From: Planctomycetota bacterium
GTDB lineage: Bacteria > Planctomycetota > Phycisphaerae > Sedimentisphaerales > Anaerohalosphaeraceae
NCBI GenBank assembly: GCA_019456225.1
Contig: VRUI01000014.1
Location: forward strand, 1 to 64,000
Length of the DNA: 64,000 nucleotides
Reading direction: 5' to 3'
Position 1 is the first letter of the stretch. Each line of letters starts with the position of its first letter. The notes beneath the pieces are model-generated. The model was not told the DNA's origin, did no database searches, and saw only the letters and a list, made by a program, of their open reading frames with translations. Positions 26,065 to 33,914 of the stretch are shown piece after piece. Made by a program: the position numbers and the translations under genes.

Positions 26065-27285
26065 CCAACTCAAACTGACCGATTGGTCAGTTTGACAATT
26101 ACGAATTACGAATTGAGGATTCGGCCTTACGGCCGAGGCAATTTTAATTAAAAAAAGGCTCTCATCCAAATAAGTTGGTTAATCATATAGATGAATACAC
26201 CATAAGTTCTTTCACTTAATAAGCTTAGAGTGTTATTTTACCCAATGCCTTCCATGTCTTAATTCATCGCTTTTCCGGGCATCCGAAAAATGGGTTTGTT
26301 TGGTAATTTTGTGTTTTTTACGGTTAAACGTAAATTTTCAATGACAACAAGTTCCAGTAATTTCTCTTACCTATTTTACCAAATGGGTTCGTTTGGTAAT
26401 TTTGTGTTTTTTGCATTCAATTTCATATATATGTACCTAATCTGGGCTGGCCTGAACCAATCATACTCCAACGAAACCAGCTTAACCGCCATAAAATAAT
26501 TGTCAAATTTTTGAAACTTCTTAAAATGCACCTCACGGGTATGTGTACCTGTCATGTCTTGATATATATCGAAACCTGTGTCAATTCGTAATAAAATTAA
26601 CCGATGCATTGACAATTTCTACCAACTTTATTGGAGTTGAGCCTTAAAAAATGAATACGATGTAAACTCCTAAGTTGTATAGGGTTAAATTGTTTTTTGG
26701 GCTGATTTCGGTCAGTTTGGGTAACCAATAACCAACAAAGGTAACAAGCTCCATACTGCCTTGCCCCTCGCGCCTTTGCCTTGCCCCTCGCGCCTTGGTA
26801 TTACACTTTGCGCGCTTGCCTTGCCCCTCGCGCCTTGGTATTACACTTTGCGCGCTTGCTTTGTCCCTCGCGCCTTGGCCTTTGCCTCGCGCTTTACGCC
26901 TCACACCTTCTGTCAAGTCCTGACAACTTTCCTACCTGTCACTTTCGCACTTGTCACTTGTAACCAGAAAGCGCGCTATGTCGACGAGTGACATTCTGGC
27001 TATACATATACTATAGTCATTTTGAGACTTCTGGATTTTACTTAAACCAGTGTTTATAGCTTGTAAGATGGTTACTAAAAGAAACAAAAAGACCTGAATA
27101 TTCCCCTGCGGACAAAAGATTTGAAACCGATACTGACAATACTTGTAATTGTATATTAAATAGAGTATATTATGGGACGGAAATTCAAAACATGGGGCCT
27201 TTTGAATCAGATAGGATTGTAACGGTTATAACGATTGCAGTGGAACCCCTGGAGCACTGTTTTTTAAAAGAAGAAAAGTGGCATT
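26065..27285. repeat. 1.2-kb repeat region inside the ABC transporter locus
   Basis: No real gene. (1) Composite palindromes at 26071-26136: CAAACTGACC gatt GGTCAGTTTG (26071-26094), AT iterations, then TCGGCC ttac GGCCGA (26121-26136). (2) A 32-bp direct repeat, 31 of 32 identical, at 26288-26319 and 26381-26412, the second preceded by a TTACCAAA..TTTGGTAA inverted repeat. (3) A tandem array of seven 20-bp units at 26761-26900, two types alternating around a CTCGCG or TTGCGCG core. The rest (26910-27285) has AT-rich text and no clear promoter for the permease. Confidence 0.6.
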
Positions 27286-28107
27286 TTGAAGACTCGTTTT
27301 CCAACCAGTGATTGGCAAAGTACATTGTTCAAAGCGGCAACGCTTTTGTTCGTCGCTATCTTTGTAGTCTTTATCATCGCCCTCATTCTAACCGACATTT
27401 TCCACATAGACCGCCAGGCGTTCAAAACCGTTCTCACCGCTCCCTTCATCCGCCAGTCACTTTGGATAAGCATCTGGACCAGCTGCACTGCAACGGCACT
27501 GTCGCTTTTGTTTGCCATCCCTGCCGGTTACGCCCTGAGTCGCTATCGTTTTCCCGGCCGCTTGCTGGTCGATACGATAGTCGATCTTCCGATAGTTTTT
27601 CCTCCGTTTGTCGTTGGTCTTACCCTTTTAATTTTCTTCAGGCAGTCAGCCCTCGGCATTTTCATAGAGGACACTCTCGGACTCGAGTTTGTTTTTCAGC
27701 CCAGGGGCATTGTCCTTTGTCAGTTTGTTGTCGCTGCCGGTTTTGCTATTCGTTTCGCCAAGATCGCCTTTGACGCAGTTGACATTCGCGCAGAAAACAT
27801 AGCTCTTACGCTGGGATGCACCCGCTGGGGCAGTTTCAGATATGTCGCTCTCCCCCAGGCCGCAAACGGCATCATCGCCGGAGGGATCCTTACCTGGGCG
27901 CGTTCGTTCGGTTTGTTCGGTCCGCTGTTTGTATTCGTCGGTTTCATGCGGGGCAGCACAGAAGCTTTGAGTTCGACGATCTATCTTGAACACGCCGCCG
28001 GCAATCTGGAAGTCGCCTTAGCCGCCGCACTGCTGGCCGTCTTTATCGCTCTAATCTCCATCCTGACAATTCGCATCATCAGCCGAAAGGCGGTGGCCAG
28101 CATATGA
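27286..28107 (+). CDS. ABC transporter permease, molybdate/sulfate type
   Basis: A 273-residue inner-membrane protein with about six hydrophobic segments (first at about 15-37, LFKAATLLFVAIFVVFIIALIL). The cytoplasmic loop EENIALTLGCTRWGSFRYVALPQAANGI has the EAA-type coupling sequence that contacts the ATPase. Length and loop resemble ModB/CysT-type permeases. The start is TTG at 27286 with a poor ribosome site, and no better start is visible in frame. The stop overlaps the ATPase start (ATGA, 4 bp), so the two are translationally coupled. Confidence 0.85.
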   Translation: MKTRFPTSDWQSTLFKAATLLFVAIFVVFIIALILTDIFHIDRQAFKTVLTAPFIRQSLWISIWTSCTATALSLLFAIPAGYALSRYRFPGRLLVDTIVDLPIVFPPFVVGLTLLIFFRQSALGIFIEDTLGLEFVFQPRGIVLCQFVVAAGFAIRFAKIAFDAVDIRAENIALTLGCTRWGSFRYVALPQAANGIIAGGILTWARSFGLFGPLFVFVGFMRGSTEALSSTIYLEHAAGNLEVALAAALLAVFIALISILTIRIISRKAVASI

Positions 28108-29171
28108 TACAGTTAAAGGACATCAGTTGCAGAGTCGGCGATTTTAAGCTGCGGAACATTTCGATGACGATTGCGGGCGGAAGTTATTTTGTACTTCTCG
28201 GCCCCGCAGGTTCCGGCAAGAGTATTTTACTGGAGTGCATCTGCGGCATCCGGCCCATCGAAAGCGGCAGAATATTGATTGACGGAAAAGACATAACCAA
28301 GCTTCCGCCTGGAACCCGAAACATCGGTTACGTGCCCCAGGACTACGCATTATTTAAGCATCTAAGCGTCGCCGACAATATCGGTTTCGCTCTAAAAATA
28401 CAGGGCCAAACCAGAACCCAAAGAACCCGCCAGGTCTCAAGAGTCGCCGAAATGCTCTCGATAGAAAACATCCTCGACAGGCCCATACACCGACTAAGCG
28501 CCGGCCAGCAGCAGCGGATCGCTCTCGCCCGCGCACTGGTAGCAGAGCCAACGGTACTCCTCCTCGACGAGCCTGTCTCAGCACTCGACGAAGCAAACCG
28601 CCAGGAGATTTGCGCCTTGCTTCGGATCATAGCCAAGGATTTCAAGTTCACTGTTCTCCACGTCAGTCACAATCTTGAGGAGTCATTCACCGTAGCCGAA
28701 TCCGCGGCAGTTATGCGCGATGGCATGATCGAACAGTCCGGAATTCTCAAGGACCTCCTTCGAAAACCAGGGACAGAATTTGTCGCTAGGTATATGCGTT
28801 GCGAAAACATTTACTCATGCGAGGCCACCGGCGCGATTTTCCCCGGCGGAACTGAGGTCAAGTTCGGAAACAAACTCCTTGTCCTGCCAGGCAGTCTCAA
28901 TACTAATGTGAAATTCATGATTCGCCCGGAAAATATTCGTGTGTTTATGAAGTACGCCGGATGGCGCGAAGACGAAAATACGATCCCGGTAAAAGTTCTC
29001 GGATTCAGGGATTTCGGAAGCCATATAAGGATCGAACTCGACGGACCGGCACACATGGTCGCTCACATGCAATACAGTGATTTCCAGGACCTCGGCATCC
29101 CAAGCGAAACAAACATGCTCGCCTGGCTGCCAAGAGAAGCAATACATGTACTGGAAGACGAACAACCATAG
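28104..29171 (+). CDS. ABC transporter ATPase with C-terminal TOBE-like domain
   Basis: A 355-residue protein: Walker A GPAGSGKS (33-40), signature LSAGQ (131-135), Walker B VLLLDEP (151-157) and switch His in VLHVSHN (about 185). A C-terminal region of 100 residues (about 240-350) is rich in beta strands (IPVKVLGFRDFGSHIRIELDG), like the TOBE/MOP oxyanion-sensing domains of ModC and CysA. It energises the permease encoded just upstream. The 4-bp overlap with that gene shows co-expression. Confidence 0.9.
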   Translation: MIQLKDISCRVGDFKLRNISMTIAGGSYFVLLGPAGSGKSILLECICGIRPIESGRILIDGKDITKLPPGTRNIGYVPQDYALFKHLSVADNIGFALKIQGQTRTQRTRQVSRVAEMLSIENILDRPIHRLSAGQQQRIALARALVAEPTVLLLDEPVSALDEANRQEICALLRIIAKDFKFTVLHVSHNLEESFTVAESAAVMRDGMIEQSGILKDLLRKPGTEFVARYMRCENIYSCEATGAIFPGGTEVKFGNKLLVLPGSLNTNVKFMIRPENIRVFMKYAGWREDENTIPVKVLGFRDFGSHIRIELDGPAHMVAHMQYSDFQDLGIPSETNMLAWLPREAIHVLEDEQP

Positions 29172-29321
29172 AAATTGATTATTGATAATTGATTATTAGT
29201 AGGGTGGACCGAGGAGATGCTGCTAAAATAAAAATAGTCTCGGCCGCAAGGCCGATTCCTTTAATAATCAATAATCAATTATCAATAATAAATCCCATAC
29301 TGACCGTCAGGTCAGTATGGG
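29170..29321. repeat. Composite palindrome module (AT iterations + GGCC + CTGACC hairpins)
   Basis: attgattattgataattgatt iterations, TCGGCC gcaa GGCCGA (29240-29255), a second stretch of ataatcaataatcaatt iterations, then CCCATACTGACC gtca GGTCAGTATGGG (29294-29321), a perfect 12-bp stem. The same parts recur together at 26071, 55172 and 63150 in varying order. Confidence 0.7.
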
Positions 29322-29834
29322 ACTGTCTGCGCAGTATTCTTTTCTGCCGCAATCCTTGCAGTGTTTTCCCATCCAGATGTTGTCGAACTGGTCCATCAGT
29401 TTGTCGATCATTTCCGGATCGGTTGTCAGTATTCCTGCTTCGAAGTTTCTCCGTCTTTTACTTTTCGCTCCCATCCCCGCCCCGGTAAGATTTGCACTGC
29501 CGGTATAGGCTATCCGTCCATCGACTACTACTGTCTTTAGATGTATCCGCGGGCAAAGTATCCTTTCCATTCCGTTGATCAGGTTCGGATATCTGTCAAA
29601 GTCCGCCCTAAAAGCCGGCCCCGGCTCTTTCGCATGGATCAGCCGGATCTCCACACCCTGCTTGATAAGGTCGGAAAGAACCTCCAGAAACGGAACCATT
29701 TTCCCATTCTTATCGACATGCAGATCCTTAAGGTCAGACGTACCGATCCACAAAAAACGCTCCGCCCGACGAACTTCGCCCAGCAGAACCTTTTCATATA
29801 TTTCATAATCCGTTATGATCTCTGTTTTACCCAT
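29307..29834 (-). CDS. Phospholipase D-like domain protein, single HKD motif
   Basis: A 175-residue protein with one HxK active-site block, RIHLKTVVVDGRIAYTGSANLTGAG (about 97-121). This is half of a normal PLD dimer, as in Nuc-type endonucleases, which act as homodimers. The C-terminus has a Cys cluster (CKDCGRKEYC) that may bind a metal. It could be a nuclease or phosphodiesterase; no partner gene suggests a substrate. Its 3' end overlaps the arm of the CTGACC palindrome, so the stop region may also be the transcript end. Confidence 0.72.
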   Translation of the reverse strand: MGKTEIITDYEIYEKVLLGEVRRAERFLWIGTSDLKDLHVDKNGKMVPFLEVLSDLIKQGVEIRLIHAKEPGPAFRADFDRYPNLINGMERILCPRIHLKTVVVDGRIAYTGSANLTGAGMGAKSKRRRNFEAGILTTDPEMIDKLMDQFDNIWMGKHCKDCGRKEYCADSPILT

Positions 29835-29874
29835 AATCGTTAAAATCCATTTTGTCTTAAGTAAATGCGAGTTT

Positions 29875-30162
29875 TCATTTTAAGCGGTCATTGTCAGGTT
29901 TCCTGGATTCCGGCATCTTCCGATGATTCGGAATGCCGTAATCAATCGTGGAAGATTCATTCATCCGCCATGTCTGCCCGCAGTATGTGTCGACAATGAA
30001 GATCGTATCCTCAGAATTTCCCGCGGAAATTGGAATATATCTTCCCAGGTACCTTTGTCCGCTTTGATGCCCTGAAGCCAACAAAACCATCATTCCGACC
30101 AGCAAGCCGATTATCAGTGACCGCCAATCCAGATTCCGACTAATATTTAATGAAGTTTTCAC
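29875..30162 (-). CDS. Small membrane-anchored protein, unknown
   Basis: A 95-residue protein with one N-terminal transmembrane helix (about 14-32, LIIGLLVGMMVLLASG) and a Thr/Ser/Asp-rich outer part ending in a charged tail (PESRKPDNDRLK). Alone between the PLD-like and nnrD genes. No family recognised; the gene is plausible from its position and composition. Confidence 0.45.
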   Translation of the reverse strand: MKTSLNISRNLDWRSLIIGLLVGMMVLLASGHQSGQRYLGRYIPISAGNSEDTIFIVDTYCGQTWRMNESSTIDYGIPNHRKMPESRKPDNDRLK

Positions 30163-30236
30163 TTTTTAATCCTCCAATATCACACCTGTATTATGCTTTT
30201 CCAACTGGCTAATCTGTCAGTTGCAGCCTTTCGGTA

Positions 30237-31097
30237 TTATACGATTCGCATGAAGGCTTTGGGCAGTTTTTTTAGAATATCTTTTGCGGTCAAGGAGATT
30301 TGTCCATATTTTTCGGCAGCGATGTCTCCGGCCAGCCCGTGGATATAAACCCCCAACTGCGCCGCGTCAAAATCACAAAGCCCCTGTCCTGCGATACCCG
30401 CGATCACACCTGTAAGCACATCCCCAGACCCCGCCGTCGCCATCCCTGCGTTCCCGGTAGTATTGACATAAACCTTTTCCGAGTCAGCGACGACTGTCTG
30501 CGCCCCCTTTAGCACTACCGTGCACCCCGTTTCTTCGGCAAGCATCACAGCCTGGTCATTTCTACCAGCCGGCATATCTTTACGGAAAACCGATTTCCAT
30601 ATCCGCCCCATTTCCCCCGGATGCGGTGTCAGGATCACAGACGCTTTTTTTCGTTCGTGCCAGCCGTTTTCCTTCGCCAGACAGTTAAGCCCGTCGGCAT
30701 CGACAACTAATCGAAGCCCTTGAATCTCTATCAGCGAATTAACGATCCGTCTGGCTCCGCGTCCCGTGCCAAGCCCCGGCCCGGCGGCAATAACGTCGTT
30801 ATCCTTGCAAAGTTCCATCACGCACCCGACAGCCGTTTCCGACACCTCACCGTTTTCATTGTCGGCAAGTGCGATAGTCGTATAGCAGGGATCAAACGAA
30901 GCGACGACGTTCAGTATGCTTTTCCCGACGGCGACTCTGACCAAACCGGCTCCGCTGCGAAGTGCCGCCATACCCGAAAGCGCAGGCGCACCAGACATAC
31001 CAACCTGCCCGCCGATAACACAAACTTTTCCGAATGTACCTTTATGGGAGTCAGTCTCCCTAACCGGCAATCGAGCAACATCACTAACAGTCCGCAT
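30237..31097 (-). CDS. nnrD: ADP-dependent NAD(P)H-hydrate dehydratase
   Basis: A 286-residue ribokinase-fold enzyme that repairs hydrated NAD(P)H using ADP. Visible: VIGGQVGMSGAPALSGMAALRSGAGLVRVA (N-terminal region), LTPHPGEMGRI, GNAGMATAGSGDVLTGVIAGIAGQGL near the C-terminus. The NnrE epimerase domain is absent, so this is the separate dehydratase form. It is the last of a loose minus-strand run tsaD-larB-nnrD, each separated by about 120-270 bp of repeat-containing spacer. Confidence 0.93.
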   Translation of the reverse strand: MRTVSDVARLPVRETDSHKGTFGKVCVIGGQVGMSGAPALSGMAALRSGAGLVRVAVGKSILNVVASFDPCYTTIALADNENGEVSETAVGCVMELCKDNDVIAAGPGLGTGRGARRIVNSLIEIQGLRLVVDADGLNCLAKENGWHERKKASVILTPHPGEMGRIWKSVFRKDMPAGRNDQAVMLAEETGCTVVLKGAQTVVADSEKVYVNTTGNAGMATAGSGDVLTGVIAGIAGQGLCDFDAAQLGVYIHGLAGDIAAEKYGQISLTAKDILKKLPKAFMRIV

Positions 31098-31366
31098 AAC
31101 AATCTCCTATCCCAGATAAAATCCCCGGCATCTCGCCGGCTTTTCCGTAGTGTGGGCTTCCAGCCCACAAATAAAAATAGTCCCCGCCGAAGGCGGCTTC
31201 CTTTTTCTTTTTAATCTTTTCTCTTTTAACTTTTTTCTCTCGTTTTCCTCTGTGGCAAAATAACCACCAAAAACAAAACAGCCCTAACAAAAGTTGTAAG
31301 CAGTATTCCACAAGACAAACACCGCTGTCTTTACTTCATAATTCGATATTCCTTGTTGGGTATTGG
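31098..31366. repeat. Spacer with GTGGGCT and CCGCC palindromes
   Basis: GTGGGCT tcc AGCCCAC (31152-31168) and CCGCC gaa GGCGG (31184-31196) sit in the text ataaaaatagtcc..ttcc shared with the TCGGCC family. Further right, ttcataattcgatattcc and tattggctattcgtttttt (about 31334-31378) match 60860-60902. Confidence 0.55.
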
Positions 31367-32140
31367 CTATTCGTTTTTTAGCTTCTTATTGATAACGCTC
31401 CCAGCATACCCGGCCCCAAACCCATTGTCAATATTAACAACAGTAACCCCCGCCGCACAGCTGTTAAGCATCGCCAGAAGCGCCGCCAGCCCGTCGAAGC
31501 TCGCTCCATACCCCACGCTCGTCGGAACCGCTATCACCGGGCAATCCACCAGCCCGCCGACCACGCTCGCCAGCGCACCTTCCATCCCCGCGATAACTAT
31601 TATCACGCTCGCCTTTGCCAGCGTTTCCATGGTCTCCGGATGCCCGAGCAAACGGTGGATCCCGGCAACCCCCGCATCGCATACCATCTTCGTTTTTTGG
31701 CCCATCGCCCGGCACGTAACCTTCGCCTCCATAGCTACTGGCGCATCCGCCGTCCCAGCCGTCACGATCGCGATATAGTTTTCGCTGTCTGCCATCGTCT
31801 CCTGTACAAGCAGGATCGTTCTGCCCAGTTCGTCATATTCGGTCTTGGGAAATTTTCCCGTCGCCGCTATCGCCTCGAACACTTCTTTTTCCGCGCGAGT
31901 TCCAAGCACATTATGTCCCTTGTCCGCAAGCCGGGCGAATATCTCAACGATATGCTCAGTAGTTTTACCCTTACAGTAGATCACTTCCGGAAACCCGCAC
32001 CGAATCTGCCGATGATGATCAAGCCGAGCAAAAGAAATATCCTCAAAAGGAAGATGTCGCAAAGTCTCAACAGCCTCATCGATAGAAATCTCACCATCCT
32101 TAACCCGTCCCAACAATAACTGAATCTGTTCGTTATTCAT
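31367..32140 (-). CDS. larB: LarB: pyridinium-3,5-biscarboxylic acid mononucleotide synthase
   Basis: A 257-residue protein with the LarB/AIR carboxylase-like core: LDHHRQIRCGFPEVIYCKGKT (about 41-61) and VAVPTSVGYGASFDGLAALLAMLNSC near the C-terminus. LarB carboxylates and hydrolyses nicotinic acid adenine dinucleotide as the first step of the nickel-pincer nucleotide cofactor. LarC and LarE, which complete the cofactor, are not in this window, so the partner genes must lie elsewhere or be missing. Adjacent to nnrD, another NAD-related enzyme. Confidence 0.9.
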   Translation of the reverse strand: MNNEQIQLLLGRVKDGEISIDEAVETLRHLPFEDISFARLDHHRQIRCGFPEVIYCKGKTTEHIVEIFARLADKGHNVLGTRAEKEVFEAIAATGKFPKTEYDELGRTILLVQETMADSENYIAIVTAGTADAPVAMEAKVTCRAMGQKTKMVCDAGVAGIHRLLGHPETMETLAKASVIIVIAGMEGALASVVGGLVDCPVIAVPTSVGYGASFDGLAALLAMLNSCAAGVTVVNIDNGFGAGYAGSVINKKLKNE

Positions 32141-32259
32141 AAAATAGCCTCGGCTGTAATTTTTGTCATCCCGGGCTTGACCCGGGAACCAGAATATAAA
32201 AGTTTCCGCCGAAGGCGGTTTCCTTAATTTTGCTTTTTACAATTTGCTTTTTAATTTAT
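32141..32259. repeat. CCCGGG and CCGCC palindromes between larB and tsaD
   Basis: TCCCGGG cttga CCCGGGA (32169-32187) and CCGCC gaa GGCGG (32206-32218), the latter in a context (agtttccgccgaaggcggtttcc) like 31180. They probably end or stabilise the tsaD transcript. Confidence 0.5.
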
Positions 32260-33288
32260 CTACGATCTAGCGGAGGGTTCAAGCGAAAGATCGGCAAACA
32301 TTTTTGCTTCGTATTTGTAATATGCCAGTGAGGCGATCATCACCGCGTTGTCGGTACAAAGCGATCTCGGCGCCGTCAGCAGTTTAAGTCCTTCGCCGTT
32401 GCACATATCTTCAAGTGCATTTCTAAAAGTAGTATTCGCTGCCACACCGCCGCCAAGCAGAACAGTTTTCGCATTGATCTTTTTCGCCGCCCGCTGAGTC
32501 TTTTTCACCAGCACTTCAACGACGGCCGCCTGGAAGGATGCCGCGATGTCGGCAACCTCCTGCTCGCTCATGGACGCTGCCCGGTTTTCACCCTTCATAT
32601 CCTGTCCCTGACAGTGATACAATACTGCCGTTTTTATCCCGCTGAATGAAAAGTCCAGCGACTCCTTGCCAAGCATAGACCGCGGAAAATGCACAGCTTT
32701 GGGGTTTCCGTTCTTCGCGGCTTTTTCAATGCTTGGTCCGCCGGGGTAGGGCAGTCCAAGTATTTTCGCGACCTTGTCGAAAGCCTCGCCGGCCGCATCG
32801 TCTATGGTTGATCCCATCAGTGTAAGGTCCAGCGCAGACTCGCAGTCGAACAAGCTCGTATGCCCGCCCGAGACGACCATCGCTACTGCCGGAAGCTCTA
32901 CATTTTCCTCGGCAAGCATCGCCGCCTGCAGGTGTGCATGAATATGATTGATCGCGATAAGCGGTTTTTCCAACGCAAACGCCAGGGTCTTAGCAGCCGT
33001 CACACCGACGATAAGGGCAACGGTCAGCCCCGGCTGGTTAGCCACCGCGATAGCGTCGATATCTCCAAGAGCAACCCCGGATTTCTCGACCGCTTCGCTG
33101 ATTACCGGGTAGATCGCCTCGATATGCGCACGGCTGGCAACTTCCGGAACAACCCCGCCAAACCGCGCATGAATATCAACCTGCGAAGCAACAACCGAAG
33201 ACTTAACCTGTCGCCCATTACAAACAACAGCCGCCGCAGTCTCATCGCAGCTGGACTCAATACCCAATATGTTAATATCTTCACTCAT
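32260..33288 (-). CDS. tsaD: tRNA N6-threonylcarbamoyladenosine synthase subunit TsaD
   Basis: A protein of 342 residues from the ATG at 33288; the longer frame to 33357 is AT-rich and hydrophobic without a site. ILGIESSCDETAAAVV at the start, the metal-binding NHIHAHLQA (His115 and His119) and VVSGGHTSL are family hallmarks. Together with TsaB, TsaE and TsaC it makes t6A37 in ANN-decoding tRNAs. Upstream genes of the complex are not seen here. Confidence 0.96.
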   Translation of the reverse strand: MSEDINILGIESSCDETAAAVVCNGRQVKSSVVASQVDIHARFGGVVPEVASRAHIEAIYPVISEAVEKSGVALGDIDAIAVANQPGLTVALIVGVTAAKTLAFALEKPLIAINHIHAHLQAAMLAEENVELPAVAMVVSGGHTSLFDCESALDLTLMGSTIDDAAGEAFDKVAKILGLPYPGGPSIEKAAKNGNPKAVHFPRSMLGKESLDFSFSGIKTAVLYHCQGQDMKGENRAASMSEQEVADIAASFQAAVVEVLVKKTQRAAKKINAKTVLLGGGVAANTTFRNALEDMCNGEGLKLLTAPRSLCTDNAVMIASLAYYKYEAKMFADLSLEPSARS

Positions 33289-33357
33289 AGATGTTCCACA
33301 GATAACAAATAAACAACCCCCAATAATAGCCCAAAACCCCAAAACTGTCAATAACAT

Positions 33358-33914
33358 TACTTATTACAAACAGAAACCCGAAGCGCGAGCGCAGGGATAA
33401 TCCCGTAGTGTAGGCTTCCAGCCTACATCACTGTGCTTTACAACTTAAAAACCCTAAAACAGCAGCCCCGCCAGCGCCGGGCTGCTGAGCAAATTGAAGT
33501 CCCGATTTATCGGGATATTCAAAAAAACGCAACAATCAAAATTAACAAAAACATTTCGCATCTTTCACACCTTTCCCTTAGTGACTTTTGGAAGGTTTTC
33601 CCTTGGTGAAACCAAGAAAGCAGGTGTAATAGACACACTGTATCAAAATCATTGAGGGTTTCCCAATAACCCCGTAGCGGATTTCAAATGACGAAACCAA
33701 GGGATATAATGGGTATTGAAAATTCCGCAAAATAAAAAACGTACCAGAAACGTACCAGTTTCATACCAGTTTTTCGAGGAGTTACCTATGCGAAATTCGC
33801 GGGATATGCTTTCGATTTATTATATATTATTGTTTTAATTCGGATTGTTTTCGGTTAACATAAAGGGTTGAACAGTTACCTTGATTTTGCGTGAATATTA
33901 TAAAGGTTTTTAAG
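33358..33914. other. Gene-free divergent region between tsaD and nifU
   Basis: From left: CCCGAAGCGCGAGCGCAGGG-type repeat (about 33378, second copy about 60763); gtgtaggcttccagcctaca palindrome (about 33405); the hairpin at 33460-33487; TCCCGA..TCGGGA at about 33500; CTTGGT gaa ACCAAG (about 33602-33616); and an 11-bp iterated repeat aaacgtaccag (33737-33769). A tiny ORF with GAGGAG site (33788-33838, 16 codons) precedes nifU. No tRNA or known ncRNA recognised. Confidence 0.5.
33460..33487 (-). terminator. Strong hairpin reading as a minus-strand terminator with no gene upstream
   Basis: A perfect 9-bp stem CAGCAGCCC / GGGCTGCTG with a 10-nt loop. On the minus strand it is followed by TTTTagggTTTTT. 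tsaD begins downstream of it at 33288, and no minus-strand coding gene precedes it, so it may end an unannotated transcript arising between 33490 and 33890. Confidence 0.6.

Noticed and set aside
26290-26499. 69-codon ORF over the 32-bp direct repeat
   Set aside because: Encodes repeat of GLFGNFVFF from the repeat itself; no ribosome site.
26761-26900. CRISPR array
   Set aside because: Units are contiguous without unique spacers and no cas genes are present.
33540-33565. 35-codon minus-strand ORF before the orphan terminator
   Set aside because: Has a GGAAAGG-like site but the peptide runs through the terminator stem; not supported.
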